NCBI RefSeq assembly: GCF_029210375.1
Contig: NZ_JARGER010000043.1
Location: 310,001-374,000 of the forward strand
Length of the DNA stretch: 64,000 nucleotides
Direction: 5' to 3'
Source of the DNA: Nocardioides sp. YIM 152315
GTDB taxonomy: Bacteria; Actinomycetota; Actinomycetes; Propionibacteriales; Nocardioidaceae
The position numbers were made by a program, and so were the translations under genes. The number at the start of each line of letters is the position of its first letter. The first letter of the stretch is position 1. The notes beneath the pieces are model-generated. The model searched no databases. It was not told where the DNA came from and saw only the letters and a list, made by a program, of their open reading frames with translations. Positions 1 through 7,913 of the stretch are shown in pieces.

Positions 1-136
1 CGACGGTCTGGGAGACGGTCGGGCCGCTCTGGTGGAGACGCTCCGCGATCCGGGCACGCAGCGGGACGATCCCCTCCTCGACCAGCTCGTAGATGGTCCG
101 GAGGTACATCTCGGTGGTGTCGATCAGATCGCTCAC
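1..136 (-). CDS. ideR: IdeR/DtxR-family metal-dependent repressor, N-terminal part only
   Basis: This is the first 45 codons of a gene that runs off the left edge of the window. The peptide begins with DTTEMYLRTIYEL and continues through PLRARIAERL to SGPTVSQTV, which is the winged helix-turn-helix start of the IdeR/DtxR family that represses iron uptake when loaded with Fe(II). The GTG at 136 gives the usual family N-terminus (MSDLIDTTEMY-). An in-frame ATG at 145 would add three residues and cannot be excluded. It is divergent from the photolyase gene with about 48 bp between. The metal-binding and SH3 domains lie outside the window. Confidence 0.85.
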   Translation of the reverse strand, partial: MSDLIDTTEMYLRTIYELVEEGIVPLRARIAERLHQSGPTVSQTV

Positions 137-184
137 GCCGCACATTCTGTCTCATCGACCAATCGGCTGGCAGGCTGGACATCG

Positions 185-1519
185 ATGGCTGCCGTCCTGT
201 GGTTCCGCCGCGACCTGCGGCTCCACGACAACCCCGCCCTCGTGGCCGCGGCCGCGGACGGCCCGGTGCTCCCGCTGTTCGTCCTCGACCCGGCGCTCTG
301 GGACCCGGCCGGCCCCGGTCGGCGCGGCTACCTCTCCGCCTCCCTGCGCTCCCTCGACGGCGCCGTCGGCGGGCTCGCGGTCGTCCGGGGCGACCCGGTG
401 CGTCGGGTCGTGACCGCGGCCCGGGAGGTGGGCGCGACCCGGGTGCACGTCGCCGCCGACTTCGGCCCCTACGGCAGCCGCCGGGACGACGCGGTCGAAC
501 GGGCGCTCGCCGAGCACGGGATCGAGCTCGCGCGCACCGGCTCGCCGTACGCCGTCGCCCCGGGACGGCTGTCCACCGGCGCGGGCAGGCCCTACCAGGT
601 GTTCACGCCCTACCACCGGGCCTGGGCCGACCACGGCTGGCGCGCGCCGGTCGCGCCGCCCGCGCACGTGAGCTGGCGCCGTCTCGACGGCACCGCGGAC
701 CTGCCCGACCCCGAGCTGCCCTCGGGCCTGGAGCTGCCGGAGGCGGGCGAGGACGCGGCCCACGACCGGTGGACTGAGTTCCTGCAGCGGGTGGCCGACT
801 ACGACGACGAGCGCGACCGGCCCGACCTCGACACGACCTCACGGATGTCGGTGCACCTGCGCTGGGGCGAGATCCACCCGCGGACGATGCTCGCCGACCT
901 CGCGGCCCTGCGCAGCAACGGCGCCGCGGCATACCGCCGCGAGCTCGCCTGGCGCGAGTTCTTCGCCGGCGTGCTGGCGGCGCGTCCCGACACGGCGCGC
1001 GAGTACCTGCGACCCGAGCTCGCGAGGATGCGGTACGACGAGCCGGGCGAGCCGTTCGACGCCTGGCGCGAGGGACGCACCGGCTTCCCGGTCGTGGATG
1101 CCGGCATGCGCCAGCTGCGGGCGACCGGCTGGATGCACAACCGGGTGCGCATGGTGGTCGCCAGCTTCCTCACGAAGGACCTGCACGTCGAGTGGCCGCA
1201 CGGCGCGCGCCACTTCATGCGGTGGCTCGCGGACGGCGACCTGGCGTCCAACCAGCAGAACTGGCAGTGGGTGGCCGGCAGCGGCGCCGACGCCGCGCCG
1301 TACTTCCGGGTCTTCAACCCGACCACCCAGGGCCGGAAGTTCGACCCCGACGGCGCCTACGTGCGGCGATGGGTGCCGGAGCTCGCCGACGTCGACGTGG
1401 TCGCCGACCCGCACGACCCGAGCCCGGAGGACCGGGCGGCGTGCGGGTACCCTGCCCCGATCGTCGACCATGCCGCGGAGCGCCGCGAGGCGCTGGACCG
1501 CTGGGAGGAGATCCGGTGA
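185..1519 (+). CDS. phr: Deoxyribodipyrimidine photolyase (class I photolyase/cryptochrome)
   Basis: A 444-residue flavoprotein of the class I photolyase family, which splits UV-made pyrimidine dimers with blue light. The N-terminus has the family start LWFRRDLRLHDNPAL in an alpha/beta antenna-binding domain. The C-terminal FAD domain carries GWMHNRVRM near residue 315 and NQQNWQWVAG near 355, followed by APYFRVFNP, which form the flavin pocket. I chose ATG 185 because the family start follows directly; the open frame extends upstream to 32 without homology. The stop overlaps the GTG of the next gene, so the two are probably translationally coupled. Full-length and apparently intact. Confidence 0.93.
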   Translation: MAAVLWFRRDLRLHDNPALVAAAADGPVLPLFVLDPALWDPAGPGRRGYLSASLRSLDGAVGGLAVVRGDPVRRVVTAAREVGATRVHVAADFGPYGSRRDDAVERALAEHGIELARTGSPYAVAPGRLSTGAGRPYQVFTPYHRAWADHGWRAPVAPPAHVSWRRLDGTADLPDPELPSGLELPEAGEDAAHDRWTEFLQRVADYDDERDRPDLDTTSRMSVHLRWGEIHPRTMLADLAALRSNGAAAYRRELAWREFFAGVLAARPDTAREYLRPELARMRYDEPGEPFDAWREGRTGFPVVDAGMRQLRATGWMHNRVRMVVASFLTKDLHVEWPHGARHFMRWLADGDLASNQQNWQWVAGSGADAAPYFRVFNPTTQGRKFDPDGAYVRRWVPELADVDVVADPHDPSPEDRAACGYPAPIVDHAAERREALDRWEEIR

Positions 1520-2217
1520 CCGAGCTCGTCGTCCCCCGCCGCTTCTGCGGCCCCCCGTCGTCGGGCAACGGCGGCTGGTCGGCCGGTGCCCTCGCCGAGC
1601 ACGTCGACGCACCGGTCGTGTCGGTCTCGTTGCTGGCCCCGCCGCCGCTCGACACGCCCCTGCGGATCGAGGCCGCCGACGACGCGCGGGTCGCGAGCGT
1701 CGACGGATCGCCGGTGCTGCGGGCCGAGCCCGCGACCGGCGACCTGCCGGTGGTCGCCTGGGTGCCGCCCGCGGAGGCGCGCGCCGCGGAGACGTCGTAC
1801 GCCGGGCTCGCGGCGCACCCGTTCCCGACCTGCTTCTCCTGCGGCACCGGGCGCGACGACGGGCTGCGGATCTTCCCCGGCCGGGTCGCCGACCAGGAGG
1901 GGTGCGCGCGGGTGGCGGCCACGTGGACCCCCGACGCCTCGGTCGCCGACGGCCTGCCGGCGACCACCTGGGCGGCGCTCGACTGCGTCGGCGGCTGGGC
2001 CGGTGACCTCGAGGAGCGGCTGATGGTGCTCGCCCGGATGACCGCACGCGTGGACCGGCTGCCCGAGATCGGAGCCGAGCACGTGGTCGTCGGGCTCGGT
2101 CGTCGTACCGAGGGCCGCAAGACGTTCACCGCCTCGGCGCTCTACGACGCCGACGGCGCGCTGATCGGCAGCGCCGAGCACCTCTGGATCGCGGTCGACC
2201 CGGCCGCCTTCGCCTGA
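1516..2217 (+). CDS. Hotdog-fold (thioesterase-like) protein of unknown substrate
   Basis: A 233-residue protein starting at a GTG that overlaps the photolyase stop (GTGA). It has no signal peptide or membrane segment. The middle carries HPFPTCFSCG followed by GLRIFPG, and the later WAALDCVGGW and the strand-rich C-terminus resemble acyl-CoA thioesterase-like hotdog proteins of actinobacteria. The CxxC in FSCG is conspicuous, but I cannot assign it a role. No catalytic Asp/Glu can be named with confidence, and the substrate is unknown. Coupling to the photolyase gene may only reflect compact packing. Confidence 0.6.
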   Translation: MTELVVPRRFCGPPSSGNGGWSAGALAEHVDAPVVSVSLLAPPPLDTPLRIEAADDARVASVDGSPVLRAEPATGDLPVVAWVPPAEARAAETSYAGLAAHPFPTCFSCGTGRDDGLRIFPGRVADQEGCARVAATWTPDASVADGLPATTWAALDCVGGWAGDLEERLMVLARMTARVDRLPEIGAEHVVVGLGRRTEGRKTFTASALYDADGALIGSAEHLWIAVDPAAFA

Positions 2218-2243
2218 ACCACCCACCACCTAGGATGGCGAGC

Positions 2244-3857
2244 ATGGGTTTGAACGATCAAACGCGGCGCCAGGAGTGGTGGCGGCACGCGGTCACCTAC
2301 CAGATCTACCCCCGCAGCTTCGCCGACGGGAACGGCGACGGCGTCGGCGACCTCCCCGGCATCACCTCGCGCCTGCCCTACCTGCGCGACCTCGGCGTCG
2401 ACGCGATCTGGCTGTCGCCCTTCTACACGTCCCCGCAGCGCGACCACGGGTACGACGTGGCCGACTACCGGGACATCGACCCCCTCTTCGGCACGCTGAG
2501 CGACGCCGACGACATGATCGAGCGCGCCCACGAGCTCGGCCTGAAGGTGATCGTCGACCTGGTGCCCAACCACACCTCGAGCGAGCACGAGTGGTTCCGG
2601 GCGGCCCTGGCCGCCGGACCCGGCAGTCCCGAGCGTGACCGGTACGTCTTCCGCGACGCCGGGCCCGACGGCTCGCTGCCCAACAACTGGATGTCGGTCT
2701 TCGGCGGACCCGCATGGACCCAGGCGCCGGCCGGCCCCGGAGAGAAGGAGCAGTACTACCTGCACCTCTTCGACAGCAGCCAGCCGGACCTCAACTGGCG
2801 CAACCCCGAGGTCGGCGACATGTTCGTCGAGGTGCTGCGCTTCTGGCTCGACCGCGGGGTCGACGGCTTCCGGGTCGACGTCGCCCACGGGCTGTTCAAG
2901 GAGGAGGGCCTGCGCGACCAGGTCGTCGAGGCGGGCCGGACCGCGAGCAGCGACGCGCGCGACGCCGCCGACGTGCCGATGGTCGAGCGCACGCTGCGCG
3001 ACGAGCCGATGTGGGACCAGCCCGAGGTCCACGACGTCTACCGCCGCTGGCACGAGGTGCTCGCGAAGTACGACGGCGACCGGATGTTCGTCGCCGAGGC
3101 CTGGACCCAGACGCCCGAGTCGATGGCCGCCTACGTCCGGCCCGACGAGTTCAGCCAGGCCTTCAACTTCGCCTGGCTGCTGGCCTCGTGGTCGGCCGAG
3201 GAGTTCGCCGAGGTCGTGCGCGGCACGATGGAGGCCGTCGGCCTGGTCGGCGGCTCACCGACCTGGGTGCTGAGCAACCACGACGTGGTGCGGCACGTGA
3301 CCCGGTACGGCGGCGGCGCGCTCGGCCTGGCCCGCGCGAAGGCGGCCACGCTGACGATGCTCGCCCTGCCCGGCTCGGCCTACCTCTACCAGGGCGAGGA
3401 GCTCGGACTCCCCGAGGTCGACGTCGCCGCCGAGCACAAGCAGGACCCGCTCTTCATCCGCACCGGCGAGGGCGGCCGCGACGGCTGCCGGGTGCCGATC
3501 CCGTGGAGCGGCGCGGCCGCGCCGTACGGATTCGGCCCGGGCGGCGAGCAGCCGTGGATCCCGCAGCCCGACGACTGGGCGCCGGTCACGGTCGAGGCCG
3601 AGACGGGCGACGCCGACTCGACGCTGGAGTTCTACCGGGCCGCGCTCGCCGCGCGGCGTACGTTCGCGACGAGCGCCGGAGACGACGTGGAGCTGCTCGA
3701 GCTCGGTGCCGACGTGGTCGCGTTCCGGCGTGGTCCCGTGACCGCGGTGCTGAACTGCGGCACGGAGCCGGTCGCGCTGCCCGCCGGCAGCGTGTTCCTG
3801 GCCAGCGGACCGGTCGGCGACACCCTGCCGCCCGACACGGCAGCGTGGCTGCGCTGA
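2244..3857 (+). CDS. GH13 alpha-glucosidase (oligo-1,6-glucosidase type)
   Basis: A 537-residue cytosolic glycoside hydrolase of family 13 acting on short alpha-glucosides. The (beta/alpha)8 barrel begins at VTYQIYPRSFADGNGDGVGD. Conserved region I is VDLVPNHTS. The catalytic nucleophile is the second Asp of GFRVDVAHG (about residue 212), the acid/base is the Glu of FVAEAW (about 285), and the third carboxylate is the Asp of SNHDVV (about 347). ATG 2244 has AGGA ten bases upstream and is preferred to ATG 2235. The gene ends 7 bp from the convergent marR gene. Exact substrate (maltose, isomaltose, trehalose or sucrose type) cannot be read from sequence alone. Confidence 0.88.
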   Translation: MGLNDQTRRQEWWRHAVTYQIYPRSFADGNGDGVGDLPGITSRLPYLRDLGVDAIWLSPFYTSPQRDHGYDVADYRDIDPLFGTLSDADDMIERAHELGLKVIVDLVPNHTSSEHEWFRAALAAGPGSPERDRYVFRDAGPDGSLPNNWMSVFGGPAWTQAPAGPGEKEQYYLHLFDSSQPDLNWRNPEVGDMFVEVLRFWLDRGVDGFRVDVAHGLFKEEGLRDQVVEAGRTASSDARDAADVPMVERTLRDEPMWDQPEVHDVYRRWHEVLAKYDGDRMFVAEAWTQTPESMAAYVRPDEFSQAFNFAWLLASWSAEEFAEVVRGTMEAVGLVGGSPTWVLSNHDVVRHVTRYGGGALGLARAKAATLTMLALPGSAYLYQGEELGLPEVDVAAEHKQDPLFIRTGEGGRDGCRVPIPWSGAAAPYGFGPGGEQPWIPQPDDWAPVTVEAETGDADSTLEFYRAALAARRTFATSAGDDVELLELGADVVAFRRGPVTAVLNCGTEPVALPAGSVFLASGPVGDTLPPDTAAWLR

Positions 3858-3864
3858 ACCTGGC

Positions 3865-4338
3865 TCAGGCGTCGAGCGCGGCGTTGTAGCGGCCGAGCAG
3901 CCCGACGAACTGGGCGAGGTCGCCGTCCGGCAGGTCGCCGAGCTTCTCGTCGAGCGACTCCCGGCTGGCCTCCGTGACGGCCGCGAGCCGCTCCCGCGCC
4001 GCCTTGCTCGCCGAGAGCAGCGTGGCGCGGCCGTCGTCGGGATCGGGCGTGCGGTCGACCAGGCCGAGGTCGATGAGGTGCTGGGCCTGGCGGCTGATCG
4101 CACCCTTGTCGATGCCGAAGTGATCCGAGATCGCCGACGCCCGCATCGGGCCGCGCGACTCGAGCCAGGAGAGCATCAGGTACGTCGAGGACTGCAGCTC
4201 GGGGTGCACCGACCGGGCCCGCTCGCCCAGCAGGCGGCGGATCCGGCGGACCATCACCCCGACCTCGCGCTCGAGCTCACCGAGGAGCTCGGCCCGGTCG
4301 ATCGGGGTCTCGACCGCGACGTCGGCCGCGCTGGTCAT
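3865..4338 (-). CDS. MarR-family transcriptional regulator
   Basis: A 157-residue winged-helix regulator. The recognition region reads AISDHFGIDKGAISRQAQHL and the wing carries DPDDGRATLL, both typical of MarR. Its ATG overlaps the stop of the upstream MFS exporter gene (ATGA), so the regulator is the second gene of the operon it probably controls. It most likely binds the paired inverted repeats at 5993-6038 and is released by a drug-like ligand. No redox cysteines are evident in the DNA-binding half. Confidence 0.88.
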   Translation of the reverse strand: MTSAADVAVETPIDRAELLGELEREVGVMVRRIRRLLGERARSVHPELQSSTYLMLSWLESRGPMRASAISDHFGIDKGAISRQAQHLIDLGLVDRTPDPDDGRATLLSASKAARERLAAVTEASRESLDEKLGDLPDGDLAQFVGLLGRYNAALDA

Positions 4339-5966
4339 CGCTTGCTCTCCTCCACGACACCATGGTGCAGCTCGGCGGCGACCTCGGGCGAGGCCTCGGC
4401 GTACTCCTCGAGGTTCGAGGTCCGCAACGGCACCTCCTTGATCAGGGAGACGCAGACCAGGGCGACCACCGCGAAGGGGGCGGCGATCAGGAAGATCTCG
4501 CCGAACGACTGCCCGAAGGCACTCTCGAACACGTCACGCACCGGCGCCGGCAGCGCGGCCAGGTCGGGGATCGAGTGGCTGTCGTGGCTGCTGGTCGAGA
4601 TGCCGAGGGAGTGCAGGCCGTCGGTCACCTTGGTCGCCACCTGGTGGCTGAGCAGGGCGCCGAGGGCCGAGACGCCGATCGAGCCGCCCATCGAGCGGAA
4701 GAACGCCACGACGGCGCTGGCGGCGCCCATCTCGGACATCGCCACGTTGTTCTGCACCGCGAGCACGAGGTTCTGCATCGTGGCGCCCATGCCGATGCCG
4801 AGGAGCGCCATGAAGAGCCCGATGACGACCAGGCTCGTGGTCTCGTCGATGGTGCCGAGCAGCGCGAGGCCGAGGACGACGAGCGCCATGCCGCCGACCA
4901 GCCAGCGCTTCCAGCGCCCGGTCGCGGTGATGATCCGGCCGCTGACGATGCTCGAGACGAAAAGACCGCCGACCATGGCGATGGACATCAGGCCCGCCTC
5001 GGTCGGGCTCATGCCGCGGGCGGTCTGGAAGTACTGGCTCAGGTAGACCGTCGAGCCGAACATCGCGAGGCCGACCATCACGGAGGCGATCGTGGCCAGC
5101 GTGATGGTGCGGTCCTTGAAGAGGTGGAGCGGGATGATCGGCTCGGCCGCGACCCGCGACTCGACGTACCCGGCGGCGGCGAGCAGCAGGACGCCGGCGG
5201 CGACGAGCGCGACGGTGTACGTCGAGCCCCAGGCGAACTGGTTGCCGGCCAGGCTGACCCAGACCAGCAGGATCGAGACGCCGCCCACGATCAGGGTGGC
5301 ACCGAGGTAGTCGATGCGGACCGGACGCTTCACGACCGGCAGGTGCAGGGTCTTCTGCAGCAGGAAGAAGGCGAGCGCCGCGAACGGCAGGCTCACGAAG
5401 AAGCAGCCGCGCCAGCCGAGGGCGGAGTCGACGATCAGCCCGCCGATCAGCGGGCCGCTGACCGTCGCGAGCGCGAAGACCGCACCGAGGTAGCCGGAGT
5501 AGCGGCCGCGCTCGCGCGGGGAGATCATGGTCGCGATCACGACCTGCACCAGCGCGGTGAGGCCGCCGACGCCGAGGCCCTGGACGACCCGGGACCCGAT
5601 CAGCACCTCCATGTTGGGCGCCATCGCCGCGACCACCGAGCCCACGATGTAGATGACCAGCGCGAGCTGCACCAGCAGCTTCTTGCTGAAGAGGTCGGCG
5701 AGCTTGCCCCAGATCGGCGTGGTCGCCGTCATCGCGAGCATCGTCGCCACGACGACCCACGTGTAGCCGGTCTGGCTGCCGTGGAGGTCGGCTACGATCC
5801 GCGGAAGTGCGTTGGAGACGACGGTGCTGGAGAGCATCGCCACGAACATCGCCAGCAGCAGGCCGCTGAGGGCCTCGAGGATCTGCCGGTGGGTCATCTC
5901 TCCGGACTCCTCGGCGGAGGCGGGAGGTGCAGGAGGCGCGGAGGGGCCGCCGGGGGCCTGGGTCAC
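4335..5966 (-). CDS. DHA2-type MFS multidrug exporter
   Basis: An inner-membrane drug:H+ antiporter of the 14-segment DHA2 (EmrB/QacA-like) group, about 543 residues from GTG 5966. The first segment reads LSGLLLAMFVAMLSSTVVSNALPRIV. The signature GKLADLFSKK lies between segments 2 and 3 and SRVVQGLGVGGLTALVQVV in segment 4. The frame stays open to an ATG at 6011, but that codon is inside an operator-like inverted repeat, so the real start is probably GTG 5966 or ATG 5897 (MTHRQ-), the latter just after GGAG. Transcribed with the overlapping marR gene. Confidence 0.9.
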   Translation of the reverse strand: MTQAPGGPSAPPAPPASAEESGEMTHRQILEALSGLLLAMFVAMLSSTVVSNALPRIVADLHGSQTGYTWVVVATMLAMTATTPIWGKLADLFSKKLLVQLALVIYIVGSVVAAMAPNMEVLIGSRVVQGLGVGGLTALVQVVIATMISPRERGRYSGYLGAVFALATVSGPLIGGLIVDSALGWRGCFFVSLPFAALAFFLLQKTLHLPVVKRPVRIDYLGATLIVGGVSILLVWVSLAGNQFAWGSTYTVALVAAGVLLLAAAGYVESRVAAEPIIPLHLFKDRTITLATIASVMVGLAMFGSTVYLSQYFQTARGMSPTEAGLMSIAMVGGLFVSSIVSGRIITATGRWKRWLVGGMALVVLGLALLGTIDETTSLVVIGLFMALLGIGMGATMQNLVLAVQNNVAMSEMGAASAVVAFFRSMGGSIGVSALGALLSHQVATKVTDGLHSLGISTSSHDSHSIPDLAALPAPVRDVFESAFGQSFGEIFLIAAPFAVVALVCVSLIKEVPLRTSNLEEYAEASPEVAAELHHGVVEESKR

Positions 5967-5992
5967 GAGAGCTCGATTCACGATCGGTAGAA

Positions 5993-6038
5993 GGTTGCCG
6001 ACGGCAACCATATTCCCGACTGGTTGCTCTCAACAACC
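5993..6038 (-). promoter_or_regulatory. Two 17-bp MarR-type operators over a candidate promoter
   Basis: Two inverted repeats of equal length sit 29 bp apart, centre to centre. One is GGTTGCCG-A-CGGCAACC at 5993-6009. The other is GGTTG-N7-CAACC at 6022-6038. On the minus strand, TTGTTG and AATATG separated by 16 bases could be the -35 and -10 of the MFS-marR operon, placing both repeats over promoter and start region. Binding by the operon's own MarR is inferred. Confidence 0.6.
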
Positions 6039-6070
6039 AAATTCGAGGTGCGCTGGGCCACAGGTCGTGG

Positions 6071-6137
6071 GCGATACTCCCTGACGCTTTCGGGGTCCAG
6101 AGTGCGTCGGGACCCCGAACACGTCAGGGACTATCCC
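6071..6137. repeat. Dispersed hairpin repeat, copy 1
   Basis: A 67-bp imperfect palindrome with 28-base arms (6071-6098 and 6110-6137, four mismatches) and an 11-base loop. Key arm words are ATACTCCCTGACG and TTCGGGGTCC, mirrored by CGTCAGGGACTAT. It shares its arm sequence with the element at 39660-39728. It sits between the csrA 3' end and the MFS promoter region, where it could act as a terminator, but it has no U-tract. Confidence 0.7.
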
Positions 6138-6148
6138 GCCACGAGGCC

Positions 6149-6409
6149 TCAGTCGGCGTCGCGGTCCTGGTCGCGGTCCTGGTCGCGGCCGAGGGCCTGC
6201 GAGAGCTGGGCGACGAGGTCGTCGCTGGGGGACGCCGACTGGCGGTTGCTCTCCTCGAGCTGCGCGAGCAGCTCGGCCCGGTGGACCTTCAGGGAGCGGG
6301 GCGCGTCGATGCCGACCCTGACGACGTCGCCACGGACCTCGAGGATCGTGACGGTGATGTCCTCGCCCAGGACGACGCTCTCCCCCGCCCGGCGACTCAG
6401 AACCAGCAT
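6149..6409 (-). CDS. csrA: CsrA carbon storage / flagellin translation regulator
   Basis: An 86-residue RNA-binding homodimer that represses translation by holding GGA motifs at Shine-Dalgarno sites. The N-terminus MLVLSRRAGESVVLGEDITV and the following VRVGIDAPRSLKVHRAEL are canonical CsrA, including the conserved RNA-contacting Arg in VHRAE. The C-terminal tail is longer than in Escherichia coli and ends in an acidic DQDRDQDRDAD made by a 12-bp tandem repeat. It follows fliW by 82 bp in the flgN-flgK-flgL-fliW operon. In Bacillus, FliW binds and inhibits CsrA, and the flagellin leader here carries matching sites (11075-11120). Confidence 0.95.
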   Translation of the reverse strand: MLVLSRRAGESVVLGEDITVTILEVRGDVVRVGIDAPRSLKVHRAELLAQLEESNRQSASPSDDLVAQLSQALGRDQDRDQDRDAD

Positions 6410-6491
6410 GACTCCACCGTAGCCCGCGGATGGCGATCAGCGGCGCCGGACCGCCCGACGGGACGGTTCTCGACCGGGTGGTCGACCGGGC

Positions 6492-6956
6492 TCAGGCGCC
6501 GAGCAGCGGCGCCGCGACCGGCAGCCCGGGCTCGTCCAGCAGGATCTGCCCGGCCCGCAGCGCCGACGGGTTGACGAGCAGCGGCGCGGCGAGGTTGGCG
6601 GTCGTGTCGTGGAGTCCCTGGCCGGCATTGAGCACGACCAGCACCAGGACGTCGGCGGCCGACTCGATCCCGAGGGCGGCGACGACGTCGTCGCCCACCT
6701 CCGGTGCGTAGTCGGGGAAGAACGGCGTCGGCGGGACCACCAGGAAGCGCAGGCCGGGCTCGTCGAGCGAGCCGAGGCTGCACAGGTCGCTGGCCCCGTC
6801 GAGCTGGACCAGGGCCCAGCGCCGGTGGTCGGGGAAGCCCGGCATGGGGAGCACCATCTCGATCACGGGGATCTGGATGGCAGGGTGGTCGGCCACGGCA
6901 CCTCCCTCGGCGGGTTCGGGTGCGGCCATCATGTCAAGAGCGTGGGTCAGAGTCAT
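6492..6956 (-). CDS. fliW: FliW flagellar assembly factor, CsrA antagonist
   Basis: A 154-residue cytosolic protein of the FliW family. The conserved core is visible as MPGFPDHRRWALVQLDG, LRFLVVPPTPFFPDYAPEVGDDVV, LVLVVLNAG and TANLAAPLLVNP, ending with the QILLD strand. FliW binds flagellin until it is secreted, then CsrA, so flagellin synthesis tracks export. The ATG overlaps the flgL stop (ATGA). The first 25 residues are extra relative to short FliW proteins; a downstream start is possible. Confidence 0.93.
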   Translation of the reverse strand: MTLTHALDMMAAPEPAEGGAVADHPAIQIPVIEMVLPMPGFPDHRRWALVQLDGASDLCSLGSLDEPGLRFLVVPPTPFFPDYAPEVGDDVVAALGIESAADVLVLVVLNAGQGLHDTTANLAAPLLVNPSALRAGQILLDEPGLPVAAPLLGA

Positions 6957-7864
6957 CGCAAGAAGTCCAGGAGGCTCGGCTGGAGGACCCGGGCGGTCGC
7001 ACCGAGGGCCGCCTGGTAGGCGACCTCCTGGAGACCGAGGTCCACGGTCGCCTTGGCGAGGTCGACGTTCTCGACCTCGGACAGGGCGTTGGTCAGGGTG
7101 AGGGTCGCGTCGGTCGCGACGTCGCGCGCCCGCTCGACCCGCACGGTGCGGGCGCCGATCTCGGACTGGATGTTGGTGATCCGGTCCGCGTCGGCCTTGA
7201 GGTTGGTGATGGCCGTGGTGATCCCGGCCTCGTCGCCTGCCTTCAGCGCGGTCGACAGCGCGGCCAGGTGGTCGAAGGTCGAGTCGGGAGAGTCCCCGAA
7301 GACCTCGGGCCCGGTGACGTCGATCCGCACCCGTACGTCGTCGGCGATCGTGCGGTGCACGCCACCGCCCACCGGCGGGTTCACGGCGGTCGGGTCGGCG
7401 AGCACGCCGTTGGCGTCGTAGGCCTTGGCGCCGCCGGTGATGCCGCCGAAGATCGGCCGGTCCAGGTACTGCGTGTTGGCCGAGCTGATCAGGCCCTCGC
7501 GGATCTGGTCGACCTCGGTGGCGAGCGCCAGCCGCGCCTCCGGGCCCATCGCGCCGGTGTTGGCGCCCTGGAGCGCGATGTCGCGCGCCCGCGTGATCTG
7601 GTCGCCGATCGTCGACAGCGTCCCGTCGGTCTGGTCGAGCCAGCCGACCGCGCTGTCCGCGTTGCGGATGTACTGCTGCTGGCTGGCCAGCGAGGAGCGC
7701 AGGCGCATCGCGGTCGTGGCGCCGGTGGGGTCGTCGGACGGCCGGTTGATCAGCCGACCGGTGGTCAGCTGCTCCTGGGCCGTGGCGACCCGGCTCATCG
7801 CCGTCTGCATGCCGTTGAACGACTGCCGGCTGAGCATGTTCTGGGTGACGCGTACGAGTGTCAT
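6953..7864 (-). CDS. flgL: FlgL hook-filament junction protein
   Basis: A 303-residue protein, HAP3, joining the hook-side adaptor FlgK to the filament. The N-terminus VRVTQNMLSRQSFNGMQTAM and SRVATAQEQLTTGRLINRPSDDP match the flagellin-like D0/D1 coiled coil. The C-terminal coiled coil ends ENVDLAKATVDLGLQEVAYQAAL. It is exported through the flagellar type III apparatus. It lies between flgK (49 bp upstream) and fliW (overlapping by 4 bp) in the FliA-type operon from 9904. Confidence 0.94.
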   Translation of the reverse strand: MTLVRVTQNMLSRQSFNGMQTAMSRVATAQEQLTTGRLINRPSDDPTGATTAMRLRSSLASQQQYIRNADSAVGWLDQTDGTLSTIGDQITRARDIALQGANTGAMGPEARLALATEVDQIREGLISSANTQYLDRPIFGGITGGAKAYDANGVLADPTAVNPPVGGGVHRTIADDVRVRIDVTGPEVFGDSPDSTFDHLAALSTALKAGDEAGITTAITNLKADADRITNIQSEIGARTVRVERARDVATDATLTLTNALSEVENVDLAKATVDLGLQEVAYQAALGATARVLQPSLLDFLR

Positions 7865-7913
7865 TTCCGGGGTCCCCTCGATGTCGTGAGGCGGAGGAGC
7901 TTCGTGGGGTCGG

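Noticed and set aside
5442..5449. GCCGATCA inside the MFS gene
   Set aside because: No CTCARG lies 14 or 15 bases upstream and it is inside coding sequence.
4362..5990. A 542-residue plus-strand open frame opposite the MFS exporter
   Set aside because: It is Glu/Asp/Arg/His-rich with no recognisable domain, and the opposite strand encodes a clear 14-helix transporter. High-GC antisense frames stay open by codon bias.
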